Assembly (NCBI GenBank): GCA_018141845.1
Contig: CP073340.1
Coordinates: forward strand, 1,761,001 to 1,825,000
Direction: 5' to 3'
Length of the DNA stretch: 64,000 nucleotides
Origin: Lachnospiraceae bacterium oral taxon 096
GTDB taxonomy: Bacteria > Bacillota > Clostridia > Lachnospirales > Lachnospiraceae
How positions within the stretch are numbered: the first letter of the stretch is position 1; each line of letters starts with the position of its first letter. Below the pieces are notes generated by a model, which saw only the letters and a list, made by a program, of their open reading frames with translations, did no database searches and was not told the origin of the DNA. A program made the translations under genes and the position numbers. Below, one piece after another: positions 8,990 through 17,607 of the stretch.

Positions 8990-10270
8990 ATGATTGACAT
9001 TAAATTTTTGCGTGAAAATCCGGATATTGTAAAGAAAAATATCCAGAACAAGTTTCAAGACGAGAAATTACCTTTAGTTGATGAGGTGATTGAGCTTGAC
9101 AAAAAGGCAAGAGAGACACAGCAAGAGGCTGATGAGCTTCGTGCAAAGAAGAACAAAGTGAGCAAAGAAATTGGTGCATTGATGGCCAAGGGACAAAAGG
9201 ACGAGGCACAAAAGGTAAAGGACGAGATTGCACAAATTAGTGCACGCATTGATGTACTTGAGCCATTGGAAGCTGAGTTAGAAGAAAAGGTCAAAAGTAT
9301 TATGATGGTGATTCCAAATATTATTGATCCAAGTGTTCCTATTGGAAAAGATGACTCGATGAATGTAGAAATTGAGAAGTTTGGCGATCCATTTGTTCCT
9401 GATTTTGAAATTCCTTATCACACAGAGATTATGGAAAAGCTCAATGGTATTGACCTTGACAGTGCTAGAAAAGTTGCTGGAAATGGATTCTATTATTTGA
9501 TGGGAGATATCGCAAGGTTACACAGCGCTGTACTTTCCTATGCAAGAGATTTTATGATTGATCGAGGATTTACCTACTGCATTCCGCCGTATATGATTCG
9601 CTCAGAAGTTGTCACGGGTGTAATGAGCTTTGCAGAGATGGATGCAATGATGTATAAGATTGAGGGTGAGGATTTATATCTGATTGGTACGAGCGAACAT
9701 TCAATGATTGGTAAGTTTATTGATACAATGAATGACGAAGAGAGCCTTCCAAAGACATTGACATCTTATTCGCCTTGCTTTAGAAAGGAAAAGGGTGCTC
9801 ATGGCATTGAGGAGAGAGGCGTTTATCGCATTCACCAATTTGAAAAGCAGGAAATGATTGTAGTATGTAAGCCAGAAGAGTCAAAGGTGTGGTATGACAA
9901 ATTATGGCAAAATACAGTGGATTTATTTAGAAGTATGGACATTCCTGTGCGCACATTGGAGTGCTGTTCGGGAGATCTTGCCGATTTAAAGGTGAAGTCC
10001 TGTGATGTGGAGGCTTGGTCTCCAAGACAGAAAAAGTACTTTGAGGTCGGTAGTTGTTCAAATCTTGGCGATGCACAGGCAAGAAGACTTCGCATTCGTG
10101 TAAAGTCAAAAGATGGCAAGAAGTACTTTGCCCACACATTGAATAATACCGTTGTTGCACCACCAAGAATGCTCATCGCCTTCTTAGAGAATAACTTAAA
10201 TGAAGATGGCTCTATCCGCATTCCTGTAGCTCTTCGACCTTATATGGGAGGAAAGGAGGTCATTCGTTAA
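8990..10270 (+). CDS. serS: Seryl-tRNA synthetase
   Basis: Class II aminoacyl-tRNA synthetase that charges tRNA-Ser. It has 426 aa from the ATG at 8990, which has GGAGG 5 bp upstream; an earlier in-frame ATG at 8957 has no such site. The N-terminal long antiparallel coiled coil that grips the tRNA spans about residues 30-105. The catalytic core carries GTSEHSMIG (the TxE serine pocket, about 235-243), the motif 2 region CFRKEKGAHG (about 263-272) and the motif 3 string APPRMLIAFLENN (about 396-408). It shares its last base with the downstream glyoxalase-fold gene. Confidence 0.96.
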   Translation: MIDIKFLRENPDIVKKNIQNKFQDEKLPLVDEVIELDKKARETQQEADELRAKKNKVSKEIGALMAKGQKDEAQKVKDEIAQISARIDVLEPLEAELEEKVKSIMMVIPNIIDPSVPIGKDDSMNVEIEKFGDPFVPDFEIPYHTEIMEKLNGIDLDSARKVAGNGFYYLMGDIARLHSAVLSYARDFMIDRGFTYCIPPYMIRSEVVTGVMSFAEMDAMMYKIEGEDLYLIGTSEHSMIGKFIDTMNDEESLPKTLTSYSPCFRKEKGAHGIEERGVYRIHQFEKQEMIVVCKPEESKVWYDKLWQNTVDLFRSMDIPVRTLECCSGDLADLKVKSCDVEAWSPRQKKYFEVGSCSNLGDAQARRLRIRVKSKDGKKYFAHTLNNTVVAPPRMLIAFLENNLNEDGSIRIPVALRPYMGGKEVIR

Positions 10271-10632
10271 TGTTTACCTTTAATCATTTTAATTTTAATG
10301 TCTTGGATCTAGAAAAGAGTTTAGATTTCTATGACAAGGCACTTGGACTAAAGCCAGTGCGAAGAAAAGAAGCTGAGGATGGATCGTTTATCCTTGTCTA
10401 TCTTGGCGATGGAAAGAGTTCCTTTGAATTAGAGTTAACTTGGCTTCGTGACCGAACAGAGCCATATAATTTGGGGGATCTTGAGTATCATCTTGCATTG
10501 TCTACTAAAGATATGGCAGCAGCACATCAAAAACACGAAGAAATGGGTTGCATTGCATTTGAAAATCCAGCAATGGGAATTTACTTTATCACCGATCCAG
10601 ACGGATATTGGATTGAAGTTGTACCAGAATAA
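10270..10632 (+). CDS. VOC/glyoxalase-fold protein (lactoylglutathione lyase-like)
   Basis: A 120-residue protein with two beta-alpha-beta-beta-beta units typical of the vicinal oxygen chelate fold. Likely metal ligands are H6 in FNHFNFNV, the glutamate in SSFELELTW (about E58), H76 in LEYHLALS, and the glutamate in WIEVVPE near the end. Glyoxalase I proteins from Lachnospiraceae look like this and are often annotated as lactoylglutathione lyase, which detoxifies methylglyoxal. Other VOC activities are possible. It overlaps serS by one base (TAATG) and is followed by a strong terminator. Confidence 0.8.
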   Translation: MFTFNHFNFNVLDLEKSLDFYDKALGLKPVRRKEAEDGSFILVYLGDGKSSFELELTWLRDRTEPYNLGDLEYHLALSTKDMAAAHQKHEEMGCIAFENPAMGIYFITDPDGYWIEVVPE

Positions 10633-10648
10633 CATAAAAAGGTTCTAT

Positions 10649-10693
10649 AAAAATGTTGGGGTTGGCAATTGCTAATCTCAACATTTTTTATTT
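10649..10693 (+). terminator. Strong terminator between the VOC gene and glmS, probably bidirectional
   Basis: A stem of about 18 bp closes on an AATT loop: the arms start at 10649 and end at 10688, with AAAAATGTTG pairing with CAACATTTTT. It is followed by a T-rich tail. The minus-strand reading also ends in a T run, so it may stop glmS transcripts too. Confidence 0.85.
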
Positions 10694-10710
10694 AACAAAG
10701 AACCATAATC

Positions 10711-10746
10711 CCCCCTTACAAGTCACAATCAAAACTTGTAAGGGGG
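10711..10746 (-). terminator. Second hairpin at the 3' end of glmS
   Basis: A perfect 13-bp stem (CCCCCTTACAAGT at 10711-10723 against 10734-10746) with a 10-nt loop lies 12 bp beyond the glmS stop. No good T run follows on either strand, so it may stabilise the mRNA end or work together with the stronger hairpin beside it. Confidence 0.5.
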
Positions 10747-10758
10747 AATTTATTCTAC

Positions 10759-12579
10759 CTATTCTACTGTTACAGATTTTGCTAAGTTTCTTGGCTTATC
10801 CACATCAAGACCCTTGGCAAGGGAAGTATAGTAAGCAATCAACTGTAAAGCCACAGCGATTGGATATACCGTAAAGTGATCGTCAATATCTGGAATCGTA
10901 ATTAATTCATCATATACTCCAGCATCAATTTTTGCACTTTCTTTCGTCAAAAGGATGACATATGCACCTCTTGCCTTTACCTCTCGAATGTTTGAAATTG
11001 TTTTGGCAAGAAGATTATCCTGAGTTGCAATGGCAATTACAGGAACCTGATGATCAATTAAAGCAATCGTACCGTGCTTTAACTCACCTGCTGCATAGGC
11101 CTCAGCATGAATGTAAGAAATCTCTTTTAACTTCAACGCACCCTCAAGGGAGAAGGCATAATCCAGTCCTCGACCAATAAAGAAGGCATCATCTCTTGTT
11201 AAGAGCTTCTTTGAAATCTCTTTAATCTGTTCTTTCTTTTCAATAACAATCTCAATGCTAGAAATGACATCCATCAAATCATTGATAAAATCTCTTGCCT
11301 GCTCCTTAGAAAATGCACCACGAAGGAGAGCCATCTTACAAATGACTAAATATAGGGCAGCAAGCTGTACGGTGTAGGCCTTGGTACTAGCCACAGCAAT
11401 TTCAGGACCTGCATGGGTATATAATGTATAGTCACTTTCTCTAGCAATGGTAGAACCCTTGACATTGACGATGGAAAGCGTAGTTGCCCCCCTTTCCTTT
11501 GCTAGACGCATTGCAGCGAGAGTGTCAATCGTTTCACCTGACTGAGAAATGACAATTACGAGTGTGCGATCGTCAATGAGGGGATCGCCATAGCGAAACT
11601 CAGAGGCAATATTGACAAGAACCGGAATTCTAACTAGTGGCTGTAAAATAGCTGCTGCAACCATACCGGTGTGCATAGCGGTACCACAAGCTACAATCTG
11701 CACCTTGTCACATTTTGTAAAGATTTCATCATTGATGTTGTCATCAGAAAAATCTGGAAGTCCCTTGTTGATTCTTGGCATCACCGTATTTTTAAAGGCA
11801 TCTGGCTGTTCGTGAATCTCCTTAATCATAAAGTGATCAAAGCCGTTTTTCATTGCGGCTTCTACACTCCAATTTACGGTCAAAATCTCAGGTTCTTCTG
11901 TATCCAATGTATCTAAATGGTAGATACGAACCTTGTATGGTGTCATTCGAATGATCTTGTCTTCTGGAACAACAAAGTATTCCTTTGTATAAGGAATGAG
12001 TGCTGTCAAATCAGAAGCAACAAATGCCCCTGTAGAAGCGTAGGCAGCAACTAAAGGACTTACCTTTCGAACACAATAGATTTCCCCTGGGAGATCATCA
12101 AAGAGAATACAAAAGGCATAAGAACCATGAACTTTTTTCTCAAATCTTTGGATAGAAAGAAGAGGATCCCCATCATATACAGCATCGAGTACCCAAGCAG
12201 CAACCTCAGAATCTGTTTCCGAGATTAATTTATCTTCTAAGTGATACTCCGAAATTAAGTCATGATAATTTTCAATAATTCCATTGTGAATCAATGTCAC
12301 TCGACCTGCGCGGTGAGGATGTGCATTGATATCAGTCACGCCACCGTGGGTAGCCCATCTTGTGTGGCCAATGCCCGTGTGTGCGTTTGATGGCATTTGA
12401 CTTTTTTCTGCTTTGAGATTTGCAACTTTTCCCACTTTTTTAAAGATAGAAATGGTTGAATCTACACCTGTAAGTGCAAGACCTGCACTGTCATAACCGC
12501 GATACTCTAATTGTTCGAGACCATTTAAGATTACCTCACTAGCATCTAATGGTCCTGTGTAACCCATAATTCCACACAT
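10759..12579 (-). CDS. glmS: Glutamine-fructose-6-phosphate aminotransferase (isomerizing)
   Basis: Makes glucosamine-6-phosphate from fructose-6-phosphate and glutamine, the first step towards UDP-GlcNAc and peptidoglycan. It has 606 aa. The N-terminal glutaminase domain starts with the catalytic Cys2 (MCGIMGYTG). Two SIS sugar-isomerase domains follow (about 285-425 and 455-595), with CGTAMHTG and ISQSGETIDT visible in the first. The C-terminus ends with the family signature DKPRNLAKSVTVE. Only 36 bp separate it from the integrase upstream, so there is no room for a glmS ribozyme. A consensus promoter lies inside the integrase 3' end. Confidence 0.97.
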   Translation of the reverse strand: MCGIMGYTGPLDASEVILNGLEQLEYRGYDSAGLALTGVDSTISIFKKVGKVANLKAEKSQMPSNAHTGIGHTRWATHGGVTDINAHPHRAGRVTLIHNGIIENYHDLISEYHLEDKLISETDSEVAAWVLDAVYDGDPLLSIQRFEKKVHGSYAFCILFDDLPGEIYCVRKVSPLVAAYASTGAFVASDLTALIPYTKEYFVVPEDKIIRMTPYKVRIYHLDTLDTEEPEILTVNWSVEAAMKNGFDHFMIKEIHEQPDAFKNTVMPRINKGLPDFSDDNINDEIFTKCDKVQIVACGTAMHTGMVAAAILQPLVRIPVLVNIASEFRYGDPLIDDRTLVIVISQSGETIDTLAAMRLAKERGATTLSIVNVKGSTIARESDYTLYTHAGPEIAVASTKAYTVQLAALYLVICKMALLRGAFSKEQARDFINDLMDVISSIEIVIEKKEQIKEISKKLLTRDDAFFIGRGLDYAFSLEGALKLKEISYIHAEAYAAGELKHGTIALIDHQVPVIAIATQDNLLAKTISNIREVKARGAYVILLTKESAKIDAGVYDELITIPDIDDHFTVYPIAVALQLIAYYTSLAKGLDVDKPRNLAKSVTVE

Positions 12580-12615
12580 ATAAACACTCCTTTAAACTTT
12601 AACATTATTAGCATA

Positions 12616-13707
12616 TCAATTATAGTTGTTTTTTCCCAAAAGGTCAAATGAATAAATCTTAGTATTTATTAAAGAAACCGCTTTTCTTAACTCCGTCAGA
12701 TCTTTATGTGTGTAAATACTCTTTCCAATACCCTTAGAAGAATGTCCCATCAGTCGATCAATGGCAACATCATTAGCTCCTGCATTATTCAAAAGTGTCT
12801 CAAAAGTATGTCGACAGTCATGCAGGGTGTAGTGCGTGGTGATGCCTGCCGTCTTTAGAGTGCGATAAAAGATATTTCGATAGGTAGAATACTTCATAAA
12901 TTGTGGACCAAATAGAGAAACATTTTGCTTTTTCATTCTCGCTTTTATTAGTGGAAAAATATCTTCATGGATGGGAACAAGTCGGTTTTTTCCAGCGACA
13001 GTCTTTAAACCGCCACGCATTGTAGCAGAAAACAGGTCAATATTTTCAATGGGCATCTGCAAAAGTTCATTCGCCCGCCAACCAGTATGAATGTAAATTA
13101 AGATACTATCTACCCAAGGCAAATCAACATGATCCCACAATTTTTTAATATCTTCTAAAGAAAAGGCGATACCATGTTCATCGTCGTCTGGCTGTTGAAT
13201 TTTTACAAATGCAGCATAATCTTTTTCGATGATATCAAATTGCAGGGCATAGCGAGAAACTTGGCTGAGTAAAACCTTGACAAATTCAATGGAAGCGTGA
13301 GAGCAGGAGAGGGAATCGAGTAAATTTTGCATATGTAAAGTCCTGATTTCTTTCATTGGAAGATGATAGAGCGGTTCGCATTTTTTTAGTGCAGCTTTTG
13401 TTGCTTGGATGGAACTTTGGCTGTAGGTTCTTACGCCTTTTATATATTTTGACTCAAACCAAAGTTCATAGACCTCTAAAAAACTTAATTTTTTTGTGTC
13501 AGGATTATAGGGATTTTTATGATATTCTAAAAGTGCTATGTTGGCTTCTTCTCTTGTGGCAAAATACCCTAAAATTTTACTCTTTGGATAGCCACGCTCA
13601 TCCATTACCGTATCCACTTTTACCATAAATGGTCGCCTTCTTTTTCCTGACAATTTGGTGACAGACCCATAGCCATTGGGTGCACGCATCGCTCGTCCTC
13701 TAGGCAT
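12616..13707 (-). CDS. Orphan tyrosine site-specific integrase
   Basis: A 363-residue phage/ICE-type integrase from the ATG at 13707, which has AAGGAG 7 bp upstream (a longer frame to 13782 lacks a site). It has an N-terminal arm-binding region with APNGYGSV (about 9-16), a core-binding SAM-like domain (about 75-170) and the catalytic domain. The catalytic set is complete: R211 (TGWRANEL), K235, H296 and R299 (HDCRH), H322 (MGHSS) and nucleophile Y332 (IYTH). No excisionase, phage or conjugation genes lie nearby, so it is either a relic of a lost element or a domesticated recombinase. Its C-terminal codons double as the glmS promoter. Role unknown. Confidence 0.88.
   Translation of the reverse strand: MPRGRAMRAPNGYGSVTKLSGKRRRPFMVKVDTVMDERGYPKSKILGYFATREEANIALLEYHKNPYNPDTKKLSFLEVYELWFESKYIKGVRTYSQSSIQATKAALKKCEPLYHLPMKEIRTLHMQNLLDSLSCSHASIEFVKVLLSQVSRYALQFDIIEKDYAAFVKIQQPDDDEHGIAFSLEDIKKLWDHVDLPWVDSILIYIHTGWRANELLQMPIENIDLFSATMRGGLKTVAGKNRLVPIHEDIFPLIKARMKKQNVSLFGPQFMKYSTYRNIFYRTLKTAGITTHYTLHDCRHTFETLLNNAGANDVAIDRLMGHSSKGIGKSIYTHKDLTELRKAVSLINTKIYSFDLLGKNNYN
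12619..12647 (-). promoter_or_regulatory. glmS promoter embedded in the integrase 3' end
   Basis: On the minus strand TTGACC (12642-12647) is followed by a 17-bp spacer and TATAAT (12619-12624). The -10 box is part of the last sense codons (Tyr-Asn) of the integrase gene, whose stop is at 12616-12618. Confidence 0.75.
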
Positions 13708-13771
13708 AAAGTTCTCCTTTCTTTTTTGCTCTGCTTTATTTTTATATTTTTTTTGAAAAATTAAGAAAATC

Positions 13772-13793
13772 ACTAGTAACAAACTAGTAACAA
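13772..13793. repeat. Tandem 11-bp direct repeat upstream of the integrase
   Basis: ACTAGTAACAA occurs twice without spacing (13772-13782 and 13783-13793). Each copy contains the palindrome ACTAGT. The position, about 65-85 bp before the integrase start, fits either recombinase arm sites or an operator. Confidence 0.6.
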
Positions 13794-13829
13794 AATACTT
13801 GAAAAGCAGTATAAAACCGTATATTATAA

Positions 13830-13844
13830 TTAAGGAACCCTTAA
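13830..13844. repeat. Short perfect inverted repeat in the integrase/NlpC divergent region
   Basis: TTAAGG, three bases (AAC), then CCTTAA. It lies in the AT-rich 234-bp divergent spacer (13708-13941). It could be a regulator site for either gene; nothing in the sequence decides this. Confidence 0.45.
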
Positions 13845-13941
13845 GTTGATAAAGATTTATTTTGTCAGCATCTTGTGTTATTATTACAACGATAATATTA
13901 TATAATGATTTTATTTTTTTGAGAAGAAGAGTGAGAGAAAA

Positions 13942-15687
13942 ATGCTAAAATTAAAAGAACTGAAAAAGTTTTATCGCAATCGTGAGAAATTGATTCCTAT
14001 CGTCAGTGCTGCGGTCATGATGATTGTTGGTGTTGCAACTGCAAAATACGGTGAGGTCTATGCACTGTCTCATCCACATCCACAAGTGGTGGCACAAAAT
14101 GGGCAAGCAGAGGAGACAAATACTGCTTTGCCAGAGGTGGCAAACTTTGACAGTGATATCGATTACAATGCATTGTATAGCAATGTATCCACTGTTCCAG
14201 CTGCCGACTGGAAACCTTCGGCTACGGATTTAAATCTTGCCCATCGCTTTCCAGAAGGGGTAGATCAGTCAAAGCCAACCAATAGCTATGCAGGAATGCT
14301 CTATCAAGAAATTTTTAATTTGGATGCCGATTGGTATTCAGAAATCTTTAACAAGATGGACATGAAACCAGCGAAGATGGCACAGGTCCTTGGAAAGCCA
14401 CAAAGTTCTGTACTTGGAAAGTATGATATCACAGATAAAGATCAAGATCCCAAAAAACCAGAGACTTGGACCATTAAAAAATGGTCAAAAATCGATGTCA
14501 GTATGCATGACGGAAATGGAAAAGCTTTAGAGTATAACTCAAACACCAAGGAAATTATGGCAATGGCCAGTGTCTATGGCTATTATCACGGCTGGGAAGA
14601 TTATCAACTTTATGTTGATTATGCAAAGAAACTATGGGAAAAGTCACATAGCTATAGTTTGTCTATGAGCGATGTCAGCTATGACAAAGGTTGCTTGACT
14701 GATCAAAAGGTGCAAGCTGCGATTAAAAAGGGAAATGCCAGCTCAGCGATTGCAGAGGCTTCGGCAAAGGCCAGTGCGGCAGCGGCATCTAGTGCAGCTT
14801 TTTTGGCTAGCCAAGAAGCAGCACAACTAGCGGCAAGTGAAAATCCTCAGGCATCCGTTCCTGTGGCTACACCGCCGACAGCAGCAAGTAGTGAGAGTGC
14901 CACAACAACAGAGACTTCTCCTTCCCTAGAAACAGACGCAAATGGCAATCTTATCTTTCCAAAGTGCCCAGGTCATCTGACACTAAGTTTAAATGCTCAG
15001 GTAACTATGCTCAATGGAAAGAAAAACTTGTTCAAACTCGATTCTATTGGAAATAATAAAAAGGATTTTAATGATCAATGGAAGGGTTGGACAGAAGATA
15101 AGATCAATGAAGTCAATCAATTAGTTGCAAGGGATTGGATGGCCGATTTTGGTCTTTCAGCAAGTTCATTTTCTACAGGAAAGGCCTTGACAGACGAGGA
15201 AATTCAAGGTTATTTAAATGAACTTCCTGCAGATTTAAGCCAGCAGCGTCGCAGCATTATTGAGCAAGCCCTTCACAGTGTGGGAAAGATTCCATATTAC
15301 TTTGGCGGAAAACCAAGTAGCTCTGGATATGAGGGCAATAGCTTTTACTCTATGGTTCAACCTGATTACAAGGGCCGAATCTTTAGAGGACTTGACTGCT
15401 CAGGATGGATTAACTGGGTATATTGGAGTGCAACAGGAAATCAGCCAAGTGCATATTCGACATCTACCCTTGTTGATAGTGGAAGGGCAATTAATCGAAG
15501 TGCACTTCGCCCAGGCGATATTATTGTCCGCCCAGGAGGAGAAGAATCCATTGGTCATGTCATTATTTTCTTAAAATGGGCAGGGGATGGAGATATGATT
15601 TGTATTCATGAAAGTGGAAATCCAGTCAATAATGTTTCCGTTGGAAAGATGAGTGCCTATTGGAATTATAGAAACCTGCTAGATTAA
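13942..15687 (+). CDS. Membrane-anchored NlpC/P60 (C40) cell-wall peptidase
   Basis: A 581-residue exported protein. It has a positively charged start and a hydrophobic anchor or uncleaved signal (about 17-40), then a large middle region of unknown fold. An Ala/Ser/Thr-rich linker (about 268-330) precedes the C-terminal NlpC/P60 domain (about 435-581). The catalytic triad candidates are C486 (LDCSGW), H539 (GHVII) and H556 (CIHES). Such enzymes cut the gamma-D-glutamyl-diamino-acid bond of peptidoglycan stem peptides. The start at 13942 has only a weak purine-rich site (GAGAG). The LCP gene follows 26 bp downstream, and the pair forms a cell-wall unit that ends at the terminator at 17.5 kb. 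The middle domain is not recognised. Confidence 0.86.
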   Translation: MLKLKELKKFYRNREKLIPIVSAAVMMIVGVATAKYGEVYALSHPHPQVVAQNGQAEETNTALPEVANFDSDIDYNALYSNVSTVPAADWKPSATDLNLAHRFPEGVDQSKPTNSYAGMLYQEIFNLDADWYSEIFNKMDMKPAKMAQVLGKPQSSVLGKYDITDKDQDPKKPETWTIKKWSKIDVSMHDGNGKALEYNSNTKEIMAMASVYGYYHGWEDYQLYVDYAKKLWEKSHSYSLSMSDVSYDKGCLTDQKVQAAIKKGNASSAIAEASAKASAAAASSAAFLASQEAAQLAASENPQASVPVATPPTAASSESATTTETSPSLETDANGNLIFPKCPGHLTLSLNAQVTMLNGKKNLFKLDSIGNNKKDFNDQWKGWTEDKINEVNQLVARDWMADFGLSASSFSTGKALTDEEIQGYLNELPADLSQQRRSIIEQALHSVGKIPYYFGGKPSSSGYEGNSFYSMVQPDYKGRIFRGLDCSGWINWVYWSATGNQPSAYSTSTLVDSGRAINRSALRPGDIIVRPGGEESIGHVIIFLKWAGDGDMICIHESGNPVNNVSVGKMSAYWNYRNLLD

Positions 15688-15713
15688 AGCGATGGAGATG
15701 AAGGAGTAGATTT

Positions 15714-17507
15714 ATGAAGCAAGATGAAAAGCAGTTTGACACAGAAAAGGAGCATCAAAAGTATCTTGACGATTTGGCACGCCTTCGAAAAATTCGTGAA
15801 GAAGAGCGAAAAAGACATCAGATGAAGGAGAGTTTTGACAAAGATACTTTTGTCGTTCCTGATAGTTTTAGTGACGATTTTGTCTTGCCAAATACAGATG
15901 ACGGCGGTCGCAAAGAAAAGAAGAATCGACCAGGTCAAAGCCAAAATCAACCGAGAAAACAGAGCAAAAAGAAAAAGAAGAAATTTCGTCTTGTCCTTCG
16001 CTCTATTTTAGCTATTTTTTTGGTGGTTATTCTTGGCTATGGTGCATTTTTAGCCTATAGCTTCCAAACAAAGCAAAAGGGGTATTATACCTTTGCTGTA
16101 TTTGGTGTAGATTCAAGAAATGGTAAATTCGGAAAGGGAGAGGCTCTATCGGATGTCAATATTTTAGTCAATATCGACCGTGGGACAGGAGATATTCAGG
16201 TAGTCTCTCTCTATCGAGACACCTATTCAAAGATTGATGATAAGACTTATCATAAGTTAAATGAAGCTTACTTTAAGGGTGGGGTTGATCAGACCTTAAA
16301 GACCATTAGAGAAAACTTTGATATCAATGTGCACGACTATGTCGTCTTTAACTGGGAAGCCGTTATTCACGCCATTGACATTCTTGGTGGTGTCGATATT
16401 GATGTGACGGATGCAGAATTTGCCTATATTAATAGTTTTATCACAGAAACTGTGGAATCCACAGGAATTGGATCTGTTCAGTTACAACACCCAGGTTTGC
16501 AGCATCTTGACGGGGTTCAAGCTGTAGCTTATGCAAGACTTCGTTTGATGGATAACGATTTCCAAAGAACAGAACGCCAGCGAAAAGTAATTAGTTTGGC
16601 CTTTGATAAAGCGAAGGTAGCGGATAAGAAAAAGTTAATGCAATTGGTGGTCAGTGTATTGCCAATGACATCAACCAACATTACCATTGATGATATTTTG
16701 CCAATGGCAAAGAATACCAAAAAATATCATCTATCAGAGACGGTAGGCTTTCCTTTTGACAAGGAAATTATGAAGCTTGATGGTCGTTCCATTGTTGTTC
16801 CGATCACCTTAAAAAGCAATGTTATTGCTCTACATCAACTTTTATTTAAAGATGAAAGTTATACGCCTAGTGATTCTGTCCAAAAAATTAGTGATTATAT
16901 CATTAAAAAGACGGGAAAAGGGGCGGATGATCGTAGTGTGAGCGATTTGCAAGAAAATGGCATAGAAGAAAGTGAAAGTACTTTAGAAACTTCTCTTAGC
17001 CCAAATGGACAAAAAAATTCAAAAAAGATGCCAAAGTCGTCAAAGGCCAATAAGGGCAAAAAGGCAGAATCGACAGTTAAGTCAAAGACCAGTGCAATGA
17101 ATTCTTCGTTGCCGTCCTCAGAGCAAGGGGCGGCAACCGTCGCTGGTGGGGAAGTCATCCAGGGCACCGTGGCACAGTCTCATTCGGGAGAGAGTGCTTT
17201 GGTATCATCACAGCAGCAGACCTATTCGGTGGCAGCAGCACCTTCTACACAGGAACATCACAAAAGTACAACAGCACCAACCAAAGCGAATAAGGCAAAA
17301 AAAAAGTCAAAGGACGACGAAGAAAAGCCTGATTACTCGGCTTACAACTTACATGATGACGACTACGATGCCGGTGATGCTGGCGATGAGGGACTTGAGG
17401 AGTATTTGAGAAAACAAGGAGGAGATGTGGGCGACGAGGACAGCGATGACGACAACAGTTTGCCACGTATGGATTTTGATGCAGATAATGGACCAGGATC
17501 AAGATAA
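15714..17507 (+). CDS. LytR-CpsA-Psr (LCP) family cell-wall ligase with long acidic tail
   Basis: LCP proteins attach lipid-linked glycopolymers (teichoic acid-like or capsule) to peptidoglycan. Here 597 aa comprise a charged cytoplasmic N-terminus with a short coiled coil (about 10-40) and a Lys-rich stretch (about 81-90), one transmembrane helix (about 94-116) and the LCP catalytic domain (about 124-340). Conserved pieces are VFGVDSRN (129-136), YRDTY with its conserved Arg/Asp, KLNEAY, and the ARLR...RTERQR block (about 274-288). The remaining roughly 220 residues are low-complexity: Ser/Thr/Lys-rich, then strongly Asp/Glu-rich. That tail is far longer than in most LCP proteins. It is probably co-transcribed with the NlpC/P60 gene. 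Confidence 0.9.
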   Translation: MKQDEKQFDTEKEHQKYLDDLARLRKIREEERKRHQMKESFDKDTFVVPDSFSDDFVLPNTDDGGRKEKKNRPGQSQNQPRKQSKKKKKKFRLVLRSILAIFLVVILGYGAFLAYSFQTKQKGYYTFAVFGVDSRNGKFGKGEALSDVNILVNIDRGTGDIQVVSLYRDTYSKIDDKTYHKLNEAYFKGGVDQTLKTIRENFDINVHDYVVFNWEAVIHAIDILGGVDIDVTDAEFAYINSFITETVESTGIGSVQLQHPGLQHLDGVQAVAYARLRLMDNDFQRTERQRKVISLAFDKAKVADKKKLMQLVVSVLPMTSTNITIDDILPMAKNTKKYHLSETVGFPFDKEIMKLDGRSIVVPITLKSNVIALHQLLFKDESYTPSDSVQKISDYIIKKTGKGADDRSVSDLQENGIEESESTLETSLSPNGQKNSKKMPKSSKANKGKKAESTVKSKTSAMNSSLPSSEQGAATVAGGEVIQGTVAQSHSGESALVSSQQQTYSVAAAPSTQEHHKSTTAPTKANKAKKKSKDDEEKPDYSAYNLHDDDYDAGDAGDEGLEEYLRKQGGDVGDEDSDDDNSLPRMDFDADNGPGSR

Positions 17508-17552
17508 AAATAAAGCCAAGCCTAGAAGAGTGTAGGTTTGGCTTTATTTTTT
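17507..17552 (+). terminator. Terminator after the LCP gene
   Basis: An 18-bp stem with one G.T pair (17507-17524 against 17533-17550), an 8-nt loop and a following T run. It begins at the last base of the stop codon. Confidence 0.9.
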
Positions 17553-17559
17553 GATATTC

Positions 17560-17593
17560 AACTATTCGCAAAAGACTTGTTTAACGAATAGTT
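17560..17593 (-). other. Hairpin 3' of the lipoprotein gene
   Basis: A 9-bp perfect stem (AACTATTCG at 17560-17568 against CGAATAGTT at 17585-17593) with a 16-nt loop, just downstream of the lipoprotein stop on the minus strand. The T run expected for a terminator is poor, though the next hairpin (17507-17552) read on this strand could finish the job. Confidence 0.45.
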
Positions 17594-17607
17594 AGTATAG
17601 ATTTTTC

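Noticed and set aside
12580..12615. glmS ribozyme upstream of glmS
   Set aside because: Only 36 bp separate the integrase stop from the glmS start, which is too short for the ribozyme.
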